Part shown: piece by piece, positions 17,016 to 25,183 of the stretch | Position numbering within the stretch: position 1 is the first letter of the stretch | Layout: every line of letters starts with the position of its first letter | NCBI RefSeq assembly: GCF_004363075.1 | Contig: NZ_SNYN01000033.1 | Coordinates: 1-35,030, forward strand | Source: Actinorugispora endophytica | Lineage (GTDB): Bacteria > Actinomycetota > Actinomycetes > Streptosporangiales > Streptosporangiaceae | Direction: 5' to 3' | DNA length: 35,030 nt | Notes under the pieces: model-generated | Databases searched by the model: none | The model's input: only the letters and a program-made list of their open reading frames with translations | Told to the model about the DNA's origin: nothing | Program-made: the position numbers and the translations under genes

Positions 17016-18246
17016 CCTGCGGGAACAGTTGTCCGCGTTTCTGGCTCGCCGGGAGCGGGAGTTCATCGAGTTCCGGCGCGACCTTCACATGCACCCCGAG
17101 CTGGCCTTCGCCGAGCATCGGACCACGCAGCGGATCGAGGAGCGCCTGACCGCGCTGGGGCTCAAACCGTGGAGACTCCCGCAGGGGACCGGTCTGGTCT
17201 GCGACATCGGCCTCGAGGAGGGGCCCGTGGTGGCGCTGCGCGCGGACATCGACGCCCTGCCGCTCAACGACGAGAAGGACGTCTCCTACCGCTCCACGGT
17301 CCCGGGGGTCGTGCACGCCTGCGGGCACGACGTGCACACGACCGTCGTGCTGGCCGCCGGGCTGTTCCTGGCCCAGCAGGCGCGGGCGGGCGCGCTGCCG
17401 GGCCGGGTCCGGCTGGTCTTCCAGCCGGCCGAGGAGCTGCCGGGCGGGGCCCGGGAGGTCATCAACGCGGGCGGGGTGGACGGCGTCGACCGGATCTTCG
17501 CCCTGCACTGCGACCCGAGGCTGCCCGCGGGCCAGGTGGGCCTGCGCACCGGGCCGATCACCGCGGCCTGCGACCAGCTGATGGTCCGGCTGTCCGGGCC
17601 GGGCGGCCACACCGCGCGGCCGCACCTGACGGCCGACCTGGTGTACGCGCTCGGCAAGATCGTCACCGAGCTGCCCGCCGCGCTGTCCCGGCGGGTGGAC
17701 CCGCGCGCCGGGTTCAGCCTGGTGTGGGGGCGGATCAGCGCCGGGTCCGCGCCCAACGCGATCCCCGACGACGGGGTCGCGGAGGGGACGGTGCGCTGTC
17801 TCGACGACGACGCCTGGCACGCCGCCCCGGACCTGATCAAGGAGCTGCTGGACTCGGTCGCGGCCGCCTACGGGGTGCGCGCGGACCTGGACTACCGCCG
17901 GGGCGTGCCCCCGACCGTGAACGAGCCGGGCAGCGTCGAGATGCTCCAGGACGCGTGCGTGCGGGTCCTGGGCGCCCAGGCGGTGGCGGCCACCCCGCAG
18001 AGTCTGGGCGGCGAGGACTTCGCCTGGTACCTGGAGAACACGCCGGGGGCGTACGCGCGCCTGGGCACGCACTGGACCGCGCCCGCGGACCGGCCGATGC
18101 TCGACCTGCACCGCGGCACCTTCGACATCGACGAGCGCGCCATCGCCGTGGGTGTCCAGCTCATGGCCGCCACCGCGCTGACCGCGCTGTGGGAGGGCGT
18201 CCGCCCGGGCGCGGACGAGCAGGTGGAGGACCCGGCCCTGACCTAG
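17002..18246 (+). CDS. M20 family metallo-amidohydrolase
   Basis: This 414-residue protein belongs to the M20D amidohydrolases, which remove acyl or amino acid groups from amides such as hippurate, N-acetyl amino acids and indole-acetyl conjugates. Metal-binding A-C-G-H-D-V-H is at residues 106-112 with Cys107, His109 and His112. The catalytic Glu is in Q-P-A-E-E (about 139-143), and the dimer-domain histidine is in G-P-G-G-H-T-A-R-P. The last ligand lies in G-G-E-D-F-A-W-Y and L-H-R-G-T-F near the end. The ATG overlaps the ligase gene by 14 bases, so the two are coupled. The pairing suggests a ligase and a hydrolase acting on related gamma-glutamyl or acyl-amide compounds, but this is inference. 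Confidence 0.92.
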   Translation: MQGRDLREQLSAFLARREREFIEFRRDLHMHPELAFAEHRTTQRIEERLTALGLKPWRLPQGTGLVCDIGLEEGPVVALRADIDALPLNDEKDVSYRSTVPGVVHACGHDVHTTVVLAAGLFLAQQARAGALPGRVRLVFQPAEELPGGAREVINAGGVDGVDRIFALHCDPRLPAGQVGLRTGPITAACDQLMVRLSGPGGHTARPHLTADLVYALGKIVTELPAALSRRVDPRAGFSLVWGRISAGSAPNAIPDDGVAEGTVRCLDDDAWHAAPDLIKELLDSVAAAYGVRADLDYRRGVPPTVNEPGSVEMLQDACVRVLGAQAVAATPQSLGGEDFAWYLENTPGAYARLGTHWTAPADRPMLDLHRGTFDIDERAIAVGVQLMAATALTALWEGVRPGADEQVEDPALT

Positions 18247-18342
18247 ATCGTTGATGCGGGGCCTCTCCCGGTCGAAGGCGGTGGGTCGGCCGGGTGGTCC
18301 ACGGTGTGTCCCGGGGGTCGGTTCGCGAAGGTCTCCCGGTTC

Positions 18343-18380
18343 GGCCGGGCTCCCGCCCCGGCCCTGGATGGGGCCCGGCC
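18343..18380. terminator. Terminator between convergent M20 and TetR genes
   Basis: GGCCGGGC (18343-18350) pairs with GCCCGGCC (18373-18380), and CCC/GGG extends the stem inward after a one-base bulge. It lies in the 138-base gap between two convergent genes. Confidence 0.6.
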
Positions 18381-18384
18381 CGCG

Positions 18385-18975
18385 TCAGGGGGCCGAGGCG
18401 CGCGGACGCGGGCCGAAGCCGTGCAGGAGGGTCCGGACGATGCGCTCGGCGAGGATGTCGGGGTCGGTGTCCGAGTCCGGGCCGCGCAGGGACTCGCCGA
18501 TGAGGGCGTAGTACACGCGTCGCACCCACTCCAGGTCGGCGGCGGTGTCGAGTATTCCGGCGTCGCGGGCCCGGGTGAACAGCGAGAGGCACCGCAGCGC
18601 GATCTCCTCCTGGGCCCGGGCGGTGCCGCTCCCCTCGGCCGTCGACCGGTCGAGGGCGAAGGACCAGGTGGTCTTCACCCGGAGCACGTTCGCGGTGATC
18701 CCGTGCAGGGCCACGAGCGGCGGAGCGGTGTCCGGGCGGCCGTCGTCGATCGCCTGGGAGAGCCGACGGACGGCGTTGTCGGCCAGGGCCTCGACCAGTG
18801 CCTGTCGACTGGTGAACCTGCGGTGGACGGTCGCCCTCGCGACCCCCGCCACCTCGGCGACCCGTTCCATCGGAGCGGCGGGATCCTCGCCCAGCACCCG
18901 TTCTGCGGCTTCCAGGATCGCGTGCACGCTGCGTTCGGCGTCCGCACGCAGCGGTCGCTGCGCGGATTCCCCCAT
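18385..18975 (-). CDS. TetR/AcrR family transcriptional regulator
   Basis: This 196-residue protein has a TetR-type DNA-binding domain at about residues 15-62. I-L-E-A-A-E-R-V-L-G-E-D precedes the helix-turn-helix M-E-R-V-A-E-V-A-G-V-A-R-A-T-V-H-R-R-F with the usual ending T-S-R-Q-A-L. The C-terminal ligand domain is divergent, so the inducer is unknown. The ATG at 18975 has GGAGG five bases upstream. It is transcribed divergently from the short-chain dehydrogenase gene across a 149-base AT-rich region, the usual layout when a TetR repressor controls both itself and its neighbour. Confidence 0.92.
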   Translation of the reverse strand: MGESAQRPLRADAERSVHAILEAAERVLGEDPAAPMERVAEVAGVARATVHRRFTSRQALVEALADNAVRRLSQAIDDGRPDTAPPLVALHGITANVLRVKTTWSFALDRSTAEGSGTARAQEEIALRCLSLFTRARDAGILDTAADLEWVRRVYYALIGESLRGPDSDTDPDILAERIVRTLLHGFGPRPRASAP

Positions 18976-18987
18976 CGATACCTCCGT

Positions 18988-19025
18988 CGGATCAGCTTTT
19001 ATGTTACACCAATGAAACCGATCCG
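18988..19025. promoter_or_regulatory. Candidate TetR operator region
   Basis: CGGATC (18988-18993) and GATCCG (19020-19025) are inverted around an AT-rich core containing TTTTATGTTACACCAATG. This is a sharp drop in GC content relative to both genes. It starts 13 bases upstream of the TetR start codon and is the likely promoter/operator of that gene. Confidence 0.4.
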
Positions 19026-19046
19026 CATTTAGTTGCGTCTTGGCTG

Positions 19047-19074
19047 TTGCAATTACTGGAAAAGAGGTTACTGT
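19047..19074 (+). promoter_or_regulatory. Candidate promoter of the SDR gene (TTGCAA-16-TACTGT)
   Basis: TTGCAA (19047-19052) and TACTGT (19069-19074) are spaced 16 bases apart and lie about 50 bases before the SDR start codon. They fit a sigma-70-type -35/-10 pair in an otherwise GC-rich sequence. Confidence 0.45.
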
Positions 19075-19124
19075 TTCGTCTCAGTGGAGGCGTCCCGATC
19101 TTCGATGGCGAAAGAGGACACGAC

Positions 19125-19958
19125 ATGGACGGCGCAGTCGGCAGGACCACCGCCACCCCTACCGCTCTGGTCACGGGGGCTTCCTCCGGCATCGGCGCGG
19201 AGTTCGCCACCCGGCTCGCCGAGCGGGGTCACGACCTGGTGCTGGTCGCGAGGTCGGCCGACCGCATGAACGCGCTCGCCGAGCGGCTCGGAGAACGGTA
19301 CGCCGTGCGCGCCGACGTCATCGTCCAGGACCTCGCTCGGCCCGACGCCGCGCGGCGGATCGGCGCCGAACTGGATCGCCGGGGCATCGCCGTCGACCTG
19401 CTGGTCAACAACGCGGGCTTCGGAACGTGCGGCCGGTTCGAGGAGCTTGCGGCCGGACGTGACCACGACCTGCTCATGGTCAACGTCGTAGCCCTGGTGG
19501 ATCTCACCCGTGAACTGCTGCCGGGGATGCTGGACCGGGGCACCGGCGCGGTGGTCAACATCGCCTCTACCGCGGCCTTCCAACCGAGCCCCTATTTCGC
19601 CGCCTACAGCGCGTCCAAGACGTTCGTGCTCAACTTCAGCCTGGCGCTGCGCGAGGAGTGCCGCGGGCGCGGGGTCCGGGTGCTGGCGGTGTGCCCGGGG
19701 CCGGTCGAGACCGCGTTCTTCGACACCGTCGGCACTCGCGACGCCGCCATCGGCGCTCCGATGGCATCGCCGGTGGCGGTGGTCGCCAGCGCTCTTCAGG
19801 CACTGGACCGAGGCCGCGGCTATGTCGTCCCAGGCCCGGCCAACGCGCTGATCGCGCACTTCGCTCCCCGCCGTCCGCGCGCCCTGGTCGCCCGCGTCGC
19901 CGAGCGCGTCACCCGCAGGGTGCTGGCCGGGACCCCGCGTACGCCCGCGCGGAGCTGA
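19125..19958 (+). CDS. Short-chain dehydrogenase/reductase
   Basis: This 277-residue classical SDR uses NAD(P)(H) to oxidise or reduce an unknown alcohol/ketone. The nucleotide loop T-G-A-S-S-G-I-G is at 17-24, N-N-A-G at 95-98, and the catalytic S148, Y161 and K165 (Y-S-A-S-K) are all present. C-P-G-P-V-E-T follows at about 184-190. The Arg in V-A-R-S (about 41-44) after the second strand favours NADP. The start ATG at 19125 has GAGGA seven bases upstream; the open frame begins 78 bases earlier, but those residues lack the fold. The C-terminal tail is Arg/Pro-rich. It is probably controlled by the divergent TetR protein. Confidence 0.9.
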   Translation: MDGAVGRTTATPTALVTGASSGIGAEFATRLAERGHDLVLVARSADRMNALAERLGERYAVRADVIVQDLARPDAARRIGAELDRRGIAVDLLVNNAGFGTCGRFEELAAGRDHDLLMVNVVALVDLTRELLPGMLDRGTGAVVNIASTAAFQPSPYFAAYSASKTFVLNFSLALREECRGRGVRVLAVCPGPVETAFFDTVGTRDAAIGAPMASPVAVVASALQALDRGRGYVVPGPANALIAHFAPRRPRALVARVAERVTRRVLAGTPRTPARS

Positions 19959-20062
19959 CGCGAGAGGCCGGGGCGCCGGGGCCGGTCCGGGACGCGGTCC
20001 CAGGTCCCGGGCCCGCCCGCGGCGCGCTCGGGCGGTGCGCGGCGAATGGCATCCTGAGTTCC

Positions 20063-21169
20063 ATGAGCCACAAGCTGACCCTGGAGCAGATCCGGCGCGC
20101 GCCCAAGGTGCTGCTGCACGACCACCTCGACGGCGGGCTGCGACCGGAGACGATCATCGAACTCGCCGACGCCGTCGGCTACACCGAACTGCCCACCGAC
20201 GATCCGGCGGCGCTCGGCGACTGGTTCACGGAGGCCGCGGACTCCGGTTCGCTGGTGCGCTACCTGGAGACCTTCGGCCACACGGTCGCGGTCATGCAGA
20301 CCCGCGAGGCGCTGGAGCGGGTCGCCGCCGAGTGCGCCGAGGACCTGGCCGCCGACGGTGTCGTGTACGCGGAGGTGCGCTACGCCCCCGAGCAGCACCT
20401 GGAGGCCGGGCTGACCCTGGAGGAGGTCGTCGAGGCGGTCCAGGCGGGTTTCGAGCGGGGGTCCCGGTGCGCCGCCGAGCGGGGCGCGCGGATCAGGGTG
20501 GGCACGCTGCTGACCGCGATGCGGCACGCGGCGAGGTCCAGGGAGATCGCCGAGCTGACCGTTCGCCACCGGGACGCGGGCGTGGTCGGGTTCGACATCG
20601 CGGGGGCGGAGGCGGGCCACCCGCCGACCCGGCACCTGGACGCCTTCGAGTACCTGCGCAGGGAGAACGCGCACTTCACCATTCACGCGGGCGAGGCGTT
20701 CGGGCTCCCGTCGATCTGGGAGGCGCTGCAGTGGTGCGGCGCGGACCGGCTGGGGCACGGCGTGCGCATCGTGGACGACATCGAGGTCGACGGCGCGGCG
20801 GACGAGGAGAGGCCGCGGCTGGGCCGCCTGGCCGCCTACGTGCGGGACAAGCGCGTGCCGCTGGAGATGTGCCCGAGTTCGAACGTGCAGACGGGGGCCG
20901 CCGAGTCCATCGCGGCGCACCCGATCGGCCTGCTGCGCCGGCTGCGGTTCCGGGTGACGGTCAACACCGACAACCGGCTGCAGAGCGGCACCACGCTGTC
21001 CCGGGAGTTCGCCGGACTGGTGGACGCGTTCGGGTACGACTGGGACGACCTGGAGTGGTTCACCGTGAACGCGATGAAGTCGGCGTTCCTGCCGTTCGAC
21101 GAGCGGCTCGCGCTCATCAACGGCCGGATCAAGCCGGGGTTCGCCCAGCTCAAGTGGGCCACCGCATGA
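20063..21169 (+). CDS. add: Adenosine deaminase
   Basis: Add converts adenosine and deoxyadenosine to inosine forms in purine salvage. The 368-residue protein has the zinc ligands H19 and H21 in L-H-D-H-L-D-G, the catalytic Glu in I-H-A-G-E-A (about 211-216), H-G-V-R-I (about 232-236), C-P-S-S-N (about 272-276) and the last ligand Asp in V-N-T-D-N-R. The last motif is N-T-D-N rather than N-T-D-D, as in the actinobacterial group. The ATG at 20063 is chosen by homology; its ribosome binding site is weak and a short leader is likely. The stop overlaps the next gene (ATGA). A diverged nucleoside phosphorylase lies one kilobase downstream on the other strand. Confidence 0.95.
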   Translation: MSHKLTLEQIRRAPKVLLHDHLDGGLRPETIIELADAVGYTELPTDDPAALGDWFTEAADSGSLVRYLETFGHTVAVMQTREALERVAAECAEDLAADGVVYAEVRYAPEQHLEAGLTLEEVVEAVQAGFERGSRCAAERGARIRVGTLLTAMRHAARSREIAELTVRHRDAGVVGFDIAGAEAGHPPTRHLDAFEYLRRENAHFTIHAGEAFGLPSIWEALQWCGADRLGHGVRIVDDIEVDGAADEERPRLGRLAAYVRDKRVPLEMCPSSNVQTGAAESIAAHPIGLLRRLRFRVTVNTDNRLQSGTTLSREFAGLVDAFGYDWDDLEWFTVNAMKSAFLPFDERLALINGRIKPGFAQLKWATA

Positions 21170-21768
21170 GGGTCTTCAAACAGCCCCTTCCCCGGGTCCT
21201 CGGGTGGGTCTGGATCGGCGTCTCGGTGCTCCTGCTCGCGGACCTCGCGTTGAACGGCACCGACGGACGCTCGCTGGTCGCCGCGGCGGTGGTGCTGTTC
21301 ACGGTGGGCGTCACGTACGTGGTGGCGTTGCGGCCCCGGGTCGTGGCGGCCGAGAGCGGCGTGCGGCTGGTCAACCCGCTGCGCGAGGTCTTCGTGCCGT
21401 GGCACTCCTTCACCTGGGCCGACGTCACGGACGTGCTCCGGGTGCACGCGGGGGACCGGGTGTTCCGGTCCTGGCCGCTGCGCGAGACCAAGCGCGCCGA
21501 GGTGCGCGCCAACCTGCGGCGCGCCAACGGGGTCGGGGACGGGGGCAGGGACGATCCCCGTGAGATGCGGCCGACCGAACTCGCGGCCTGGGAGCTGCGG
21601 TCGGAGGCGGAGCGGCGCAAGGCCCAGCCGCCGGGAACGGTCCGCGCGGCAGAGGGCGGCGCGGTGGGACCGCTCGTGGACGAGCCGACGGTGCTGTGGT
21701 CCCCCGACGCCGTGGCGGCGCTGGCCGTCCCGCTGGTGCTGCTGGTCGGGGCCCTGGCCGTTCTCTGA
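21166..21768 (+). CDS. Membrane protein with PH-like domain
   Basis: This 200-residue protein has two membrane helices near the N-terminus (about residues 12-29 and 37-56). A short beta-rich domain follows, [25 protein letters not shown] (about 58-83), the usual pattern of bacterial PH domains (bPH, DUF2581-like). A charged Arg/Glu region follows, then a third hydrophobic segment at the C-terminal end. It is translationally coupled to add through an ATGA overlap, which is common in actinomycetes but gives no functional clue. Its role is unknown. Confidence 0.85.
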   Translation: MRVFKQPLPRVLGWVWIGVSVLLLADLALNGTDGRSLVAAAVVLFTVGVTYVVALRPRVVAAESGVRLVNPLREVFVPWHSFTWADVTDVLRVHAGDRVFRSWPLRETKRAEVRANLRRANGVGDGGRDDPREMRPTELAAWELRSEAERRKAQPPGTVRAAEGGAVGPLVDEPTVLWSPDAVAALAVPLVLLVGALAVL

Positions 21769-22174
21769 GCACGGTCGCGCGGGGCGGTCCGCCGGAGTGA
21801 CTTGACCAGACCCGGGAAGTAGTGATTAGGTTAGGCATGCCTAAGGGGAACGGGTTCGGGTTCCGGCGGAGCGCGGACCACCGGAGTCCGGGCCCGGACC
21901 CCTTGGGTGGATTGCGGTTCAACCGAATAGAAGGAAGTGCGGTCTCACGTGCCGCGGCGTCTGCGGGGACGCCGCACCGGACCGTACGGAGTCGCGGCGT
22001 GCCGACGCCGGCACAGTCCATCCCCGGCCTCGGGATGCTGCTCGCCACGCAGTGCCGGACGTCGGCCGCGGATCCGCGACTCCATCTCCCCTCGGGGGAG
22101 GGACGCGTGCCCCCAGCGCGGAGAGGGGCGCGGCGGTTCCTCCCCCGAGGTGTTTCCGGCCGGTCTCCCGAACC
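21769..22174. other. 406-base region with an iron box but no clear gene
   Basis: The region between the PH-domain gene and the convergent phosphorylase gene has a strong iron box at 21826-21844. Downstream of it the open frames translate to Arg/Pro/Ser-rich sequence without recognisable domains. A GAAGGAAG followed by GTG near 21950 would give only such sequence. Several inverted repeats occur: GTCCGGG-CCCGGAC (21886-21899), ACGCCGC (21969-21975) with GCGGCGT (21994-22000), and CTCCCC (22086-22091) with GGGGAG (22095-22100). It may encode an untranslated RNA or be the remains of an iron-regulated gene. Confidence 0.55.
21826..21844. promoter_or_regulatory. Iron box (DtxR/IdeR-type operator)
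   Basis: TTAGGTTAGGCATGCCTAA matches the actinobacterial iron-box consensus TTAGGTTAGSCTAACCTAA at 16 of 19 positions by my count. TTGACC at 21802-21807 lies where a -35 box would be if the -10 region overlaps the iron box, so iron-dependent repression of a plus-strand transcript is expected. No iron-uptake gene follows before the convergent phosphorylase gene. Confidence 0.8.
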
Positions 22175-22990
22175 TCACAGCCGCCACAGGACGGAGTGGA
22201 TCAGGCCGCCGACGGCGGGCGCGTACCGGTCCGCCACCCCGAGCAGGTGCTCGGTGCCGTGCGGCCGGTACCTCGGGGTGACCGCGTCGTACGTCGTCAG
22301 GCAGATCCCGAGCACCTCGGCGCCCATCTCCACGGCGGCGATGGTCTCCAGCACCGTGGACGCGCCCACCAGGTCCGCTCCCGCGAAGCGCAGCATCGAG
22401 ACCTCCGCGGGCGTGCCCAGCTGCGGACCGCGCACCGCGCCGTACACGCCCTCGGCGAGGGAGCGGTCGGTCTCGCGGGCCAACTGGCGCAGCCGCGGCG
22501 AGTAGGCGTGGGACAGGTCCACGAAATCCGGTCCGACCAGCGGGGACGAGCCCGTCAGGTTGATGTGGTCGCGGACCAGGACCGGTTGGCCGACGGCGAA
22601 GTCGGTGCGTAGCGACCCCACTCCGTCGGTGAGCAGGACGACGCGCGCTCCGGCGCCGATGCCGGTCCGCACGGAGTGCGCGACCCGGATCGGCCCCCGG
22701 CCGTCGAAGAGGTGGACCGGGCTGGTGAAGACGGCGACGCGTTTGGTGCCGACCAGCCTGCTGTGCAGGGCGGCGGGCTCGGGCCCGAAGCCGGGCAGGG
22801 AACGCAAATCGGTCCTGTCCTCGGCCGTGCCGAGTTCCTCGGCGGCCCTGGCGAACCCCGCTCCCAGAACGACCACGGCGTCGAAGCCGTCCACCCCGAT
22901 CCGCGACAGGATCTCCTCCGCCGCCGTGGCGGACTGCTGCTTCGCCTTGGTGGTGTTCAGGGCAAGGCGAGCCTGCGTGGATTCGCTCAC
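22175..22990 (-). CDS. Diverged purine nucleoside phosphorylase homologue
   Basis: The 271-residue scaffold clearly follows trimeric purine nucleoside phosphorylase: R-D-H-I-N-L-T-G-S-S-P-L-V-G (140-153), E-G-V-Y-G (180-184), G-T-P-A-E (192-196) and A-D-L-V-G-A-S-T-V-L-E (205-215). Key residues are changed, though. By hand alignment with the human enzyme, the phosphate-site Ser33 is Ala44, Arg84 is Pro91 and His64 is lost. The purine-site Glu201 is Gly192 and Asn243 is Tyr234. Met219 is Ala210 and Tyr88 is Phe95. His86 is kept (H93). It probably does not act as an ordinary phosphorylase. The GTG at 22990 has GAGG immediately upstream, which is closer than usual. Confidence 0.82.
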   Translation of the reverse strand: MSESTQARLALNTTKAKQQSATAAEEILSRIGVDGFDAVVVLGAGFARAAEELGTAEDRTDLRSLPGFGPEPAALHSRLVGTKRVAVFTSPVHLFDGRGPIRVAHSVRTGIGAGARVVLLTDGVGSLRTDFAVGQPVLVRDHINLTGSSPLVGPDFVDLSHAYSPRLRQLARETDRSLAEGVYGAVRGPQLGTPAEVSMLRFAGADLVGASTVLETIAAVEMGAEVLGICLTTYDAVTPRYRPHGTEHLLGVADRYAPAVGGLIHSVLWRL

Positions 22991-23098
22991 GCCTCAGAGC
23001 CTACTCCCGGGTCGCCCACGGTATCCGTATTGCCACGCGCGGTGTGCGGGGGTGGTGTGGAAGGCGGCTCCGGCCGACTCCGCCGCTGCCGCGCGGGG

Positions 23099-23563
23099 CT
23101 ACAGGTCCACCGAGTCGCAGGGGCGGGTGCGCAGGTCGGCCACGTAGTCGGCGGGGGCGCCCGCCTTCTCCGCGGCGTCGGCGATGAGTCCCAGGTATAT
23201 GGCGGTGGGCAGCCCGCCCTCGTAGTCGTTGAGGACGTGGGTCCACGCGGTGACCTCGCCGTCCATCAGGGTGGTGACCCGCACCTTGATGCGGGAGTAC
23301 ACGCCGAGGTCGCTGCCCTCCCAGCCGTCCAGGACCGGCGTGTCCCAGTCGGGGACGTCGTAGACCGCGACGAACACGCTGGAGTCCGGGTCCTCCACCA
23401 CCGTGGCCAGAGCGCCGTCGCCTTCGGCGCTCCCACCGCCGAAGGTCAGCCGCCAGCCCTGCAGCCAGCCGGTGTTCCACAGGGGCGAGTGCGGCGCGCG
23501 CTTCACCATCTGCTCGGGGTCGAGGTTGCTGCCGTATGCGGCGTACAAGGGCACGCGGGCCAT
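23099..23563 (-). CDS. Gamma-glutamylcyclotransferase-like protein
   Basis: This 154-residue protein starts M-A-R-V-P-L-Y-A-A-Y-G-S-N-L, the opening strand and substrate loop of the GGCT/AIG2-like fold. L-D-G-W-E-G-S-D-L-G-V-Y-S-R (about residues 82-95) supplies the acidic catalytic residue, a Glu in the usual D/G-x-E-G position. V-T-A-W-T-H-V-L is a later family strand. Family members cyclise gamma-glutamyl amines to 5-oxoproline. The ATG at 23563 has GAGGA upstream, while the longer frame to 23656 adds non-homologous residues. It is transcribed toward the phosphorylase gene with a 108-base gap and divergently from lpdA. Confidence 0.88.
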   Translation of the reverse strand: MARVPLYAAYGSNLDPEQMVKRAPHSPLWNTGWLQGWRLTFGGGSAEGDGALATVVEDPDSSVFVAVYDVPDWDTPVLDGWEGSDLGVYSRIKVRVTTLMDGEVTAWTHVLNDYEGGLPTAIYLGLIADAAEKAGAPADYVADLRTRPCDSVDL

Positions 23564-23725
23564 GCTACGTCCTCGACGCCTCCGGGTGGTGCTGAACGGG
23601 CCGTTCGGTATAGAGGAGAATGAAAGCCACCGGAAACCAGACGACACCGAGGCCATGGGCCCATCAGGCCCCGGCAGGTCCGCGACAGCGGATTGTTTCG
23701 ATGCCGAAGAAGGAGTGGATCAGAC

Positions 23726-25108
23726 GTGACGAAGGTCGTCATCATCGGGGGCGGTCCCGGAGGGTACGAGGCGGCGCTGGTGGCCGCGCAGCTGGGAGCC
23801 GAGGTGACGGTCGTGGAACGCGACGGCATCGGTGGCGCCTGCGTGCTCACCGACTGCGTTCCGTCCAAGACGCTGATCGCCACCTCAGTGCGCACCACCT
23901 ATGTCAAGGACGCGGCGAAGCTGGGGATCATCGTCGGCAACGAGCCCGAGGACAAGGACCTGGTCAAGGTCGAGCTCAAGACCGTCAACGACCGGGTCAA
24001 GCGCCTCGCGCAGGCCCAGTCCGCCGACACCGCCGCGCGGCTGATGATGGAGGGCGTGGAGATCGTCTCCGGCGAGGCCCGCCTGGTGGACCCGCACATC
24101 GTGGCCGTCGGCGACCGGCGCCTGCGGGCAGACGTGGTGCTCGTCGCCACCGGCGCGCACCCGCGCGAGCTGCCCACCGCCCAGCCCGACGGCGAGCGCA
24201 TCCTCACCTGGCGCCAGCTCTACGACCTGGACGAGCTCCCCGAGAAGCTGATCGTGGTCGGTTCCGGTGTGACGGGCGCGGAGTTCGCCAACGCCTACCT
24301 GGCGCTCGGCTCCGACGTGACGCTCGTCTCCTCCCGCGACCACGTCCTGCCCACCCAGGACGCCGACGCCGCCGAGGTGCTGGAGGAGGTCTTCGCCCGA
24401 CGGGGCATGACGGTCCTCGGGAACTCCCGCGCCGAGTCGGTGACCCGCACCGAGAGCGGAGTGCTCGTGAAGCTCGCGGACGGCCGCGCGGTCGAGGGCA
24501 GCCACTGCCTGATGACGGTCGGAATGATCCCCAACACCGACGGCCTGGGCCTGGAGGAGGCGGGGGTGCGCCTGGACAAGGGCGGTTTCGTGCAGGTGGA
24601 CCGGGTGTCGCGGACCTCCACGCCGGGCGTCTACGCGGCGGGGGACTGCACCGGTGTCAACATGCTCGCCTCGGTCGCGGGCATGCAGGGGCGCATCGCG
24701 ATGTGGCACGCCCTCGGCGAGGCGGTCTCCCCGCTGAAGCTGTCCAACGTCTCCTCCACCGTGTTCACCCACCCCGAACTGGCGGCGGTCGGCGTCAGCG
24801 AGGCCGACGTCGAGTCGGGCCGGGTGGACGCCCGCGTGGTGAACCTGCCCCTGGACACCAACCCGCGCGCCAAGATGCACGGCACCAAGGACGGCTTCGT
24901 CAAGCTCATCTGCCGCCAGCACACCGGCATCGTGCTGGGCGGTGTCATCGTCGGCCCGCGCGCCAGCGAACTGATCCTGGGCATCTCCCTGGCCGTGCAG
25001 CAGCGGCTCACCGTGGACGACGTCGCGCACACCTTCGCGGTCTACCCGTCCCTCTCGGGCAGCGTCACCGAGGCCGCCCGCTCGCTGATGCAGGCGTCCC
25101 CCGAGTAG
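23726..25108 (+). CDS. lpdA: LpdA-type NAD(P)H-quinone reductase flavoprotein
   Basis: This 460-residue protein belongs to the class I pyridine nucleotide-disulfide oxidoreductases. It has the FAD-binding G-G-G-P-G-G-Y (8-14) and the C-V-L-T-D-C site (C39, C44), then a second Rossmann loop V-G-S-G-V-T-G-A-E-F (about 179-188) and A-A-G-D-C-T-G (about 307-313). The C-terminal dimer domain reads F-A-V-Y-P-S-L-S-G-S-V-T-E-A, so the His-Glu pair needed for lipoamide or glutathione reduction is missing. This matches mycobacterial LpdA (Rv3303c), which reduces quinones with NAD(P)H. GTG at 23726 has AAGGAG upstream; the frame is open a further 33 bases without homology. A strong terminator follows. 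Confidence 0.92.
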   Translation: MTKVVIIGGGPGGYEAALVAAQLGAEVTVVERDGIGGACVLTDCVPSKTLIATSVRTTYVKDAAKLGIIVGNEPEDKDLVKVELKTVNDRVKRLAQAQSADTAARLMMEGVEIVSGEARLVDPHIVAVGDRRLRADVVLVATGAHPRELPTAQPDGERILTWRQLYDLDELPEKLIVVGSGVTGAEFANAYLALGSDVTLVSSRDHVLPTQDADAAEVLEEVFARRGMTVLGNSRAESVTRTESGVLVKLADGRAVEGSHCLMTVGMIPNTDGLGLEEAGVRLDKGGFVQVDRVSRTSTPGVYAAGDCTGVNMLASVAGMQGRIAMWHALGEAVSPLKLSNVSSTVFTHPELAAVGVSEADVESGRVDARVVNLPLDTNPRAKMHGTKDGFVKLICRQHTGIVLGGVIVGPRASELILGISLAVQQRLTVDDVAHTFAVYPSLSGSVTEAARSLMQASPE

Positions 25109-25134
25109 TCCGCGCGGCGGGGCGGTGAAGAGGA

Positions 25135-25165
25135 GGGGACCCCGGCCCAGTGGGCCGGGGTCCCC
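25135..25165. terminator. Bidirectional terminator between lpdA and the membrane-protein cluster
   Basis: GGGGACCCCGGCCC (25135-25148) pairs perfectly with GGGCCGGGGTCCCC (25152-25165) around a 3-base loop in the 75-base gap between convergent genes. Confidence 0.92.
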
Positions 25166-25183
25166 CGTGGTCCGCGCTGCCGG

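Noticed and set aside
21822-22505. A 227-codon plus-strand open frame starting at the iron box
   Set aside because: Its start overlaps the operator, it has no ribosome binding site, its translation is Arg/Pro/Ser-rich, and its second half is antisense to the phosphorylase homologue.
23726-25108. Dihydrolipoamide dehydrogenase (E3) as the function of the lpdA product
   Set aside because: The C-terminal His-Glu pair required for lipoamide reduction is replaced by V-Y-P-S-L-S-G-S, as in the quinone-reducing LpdA group.
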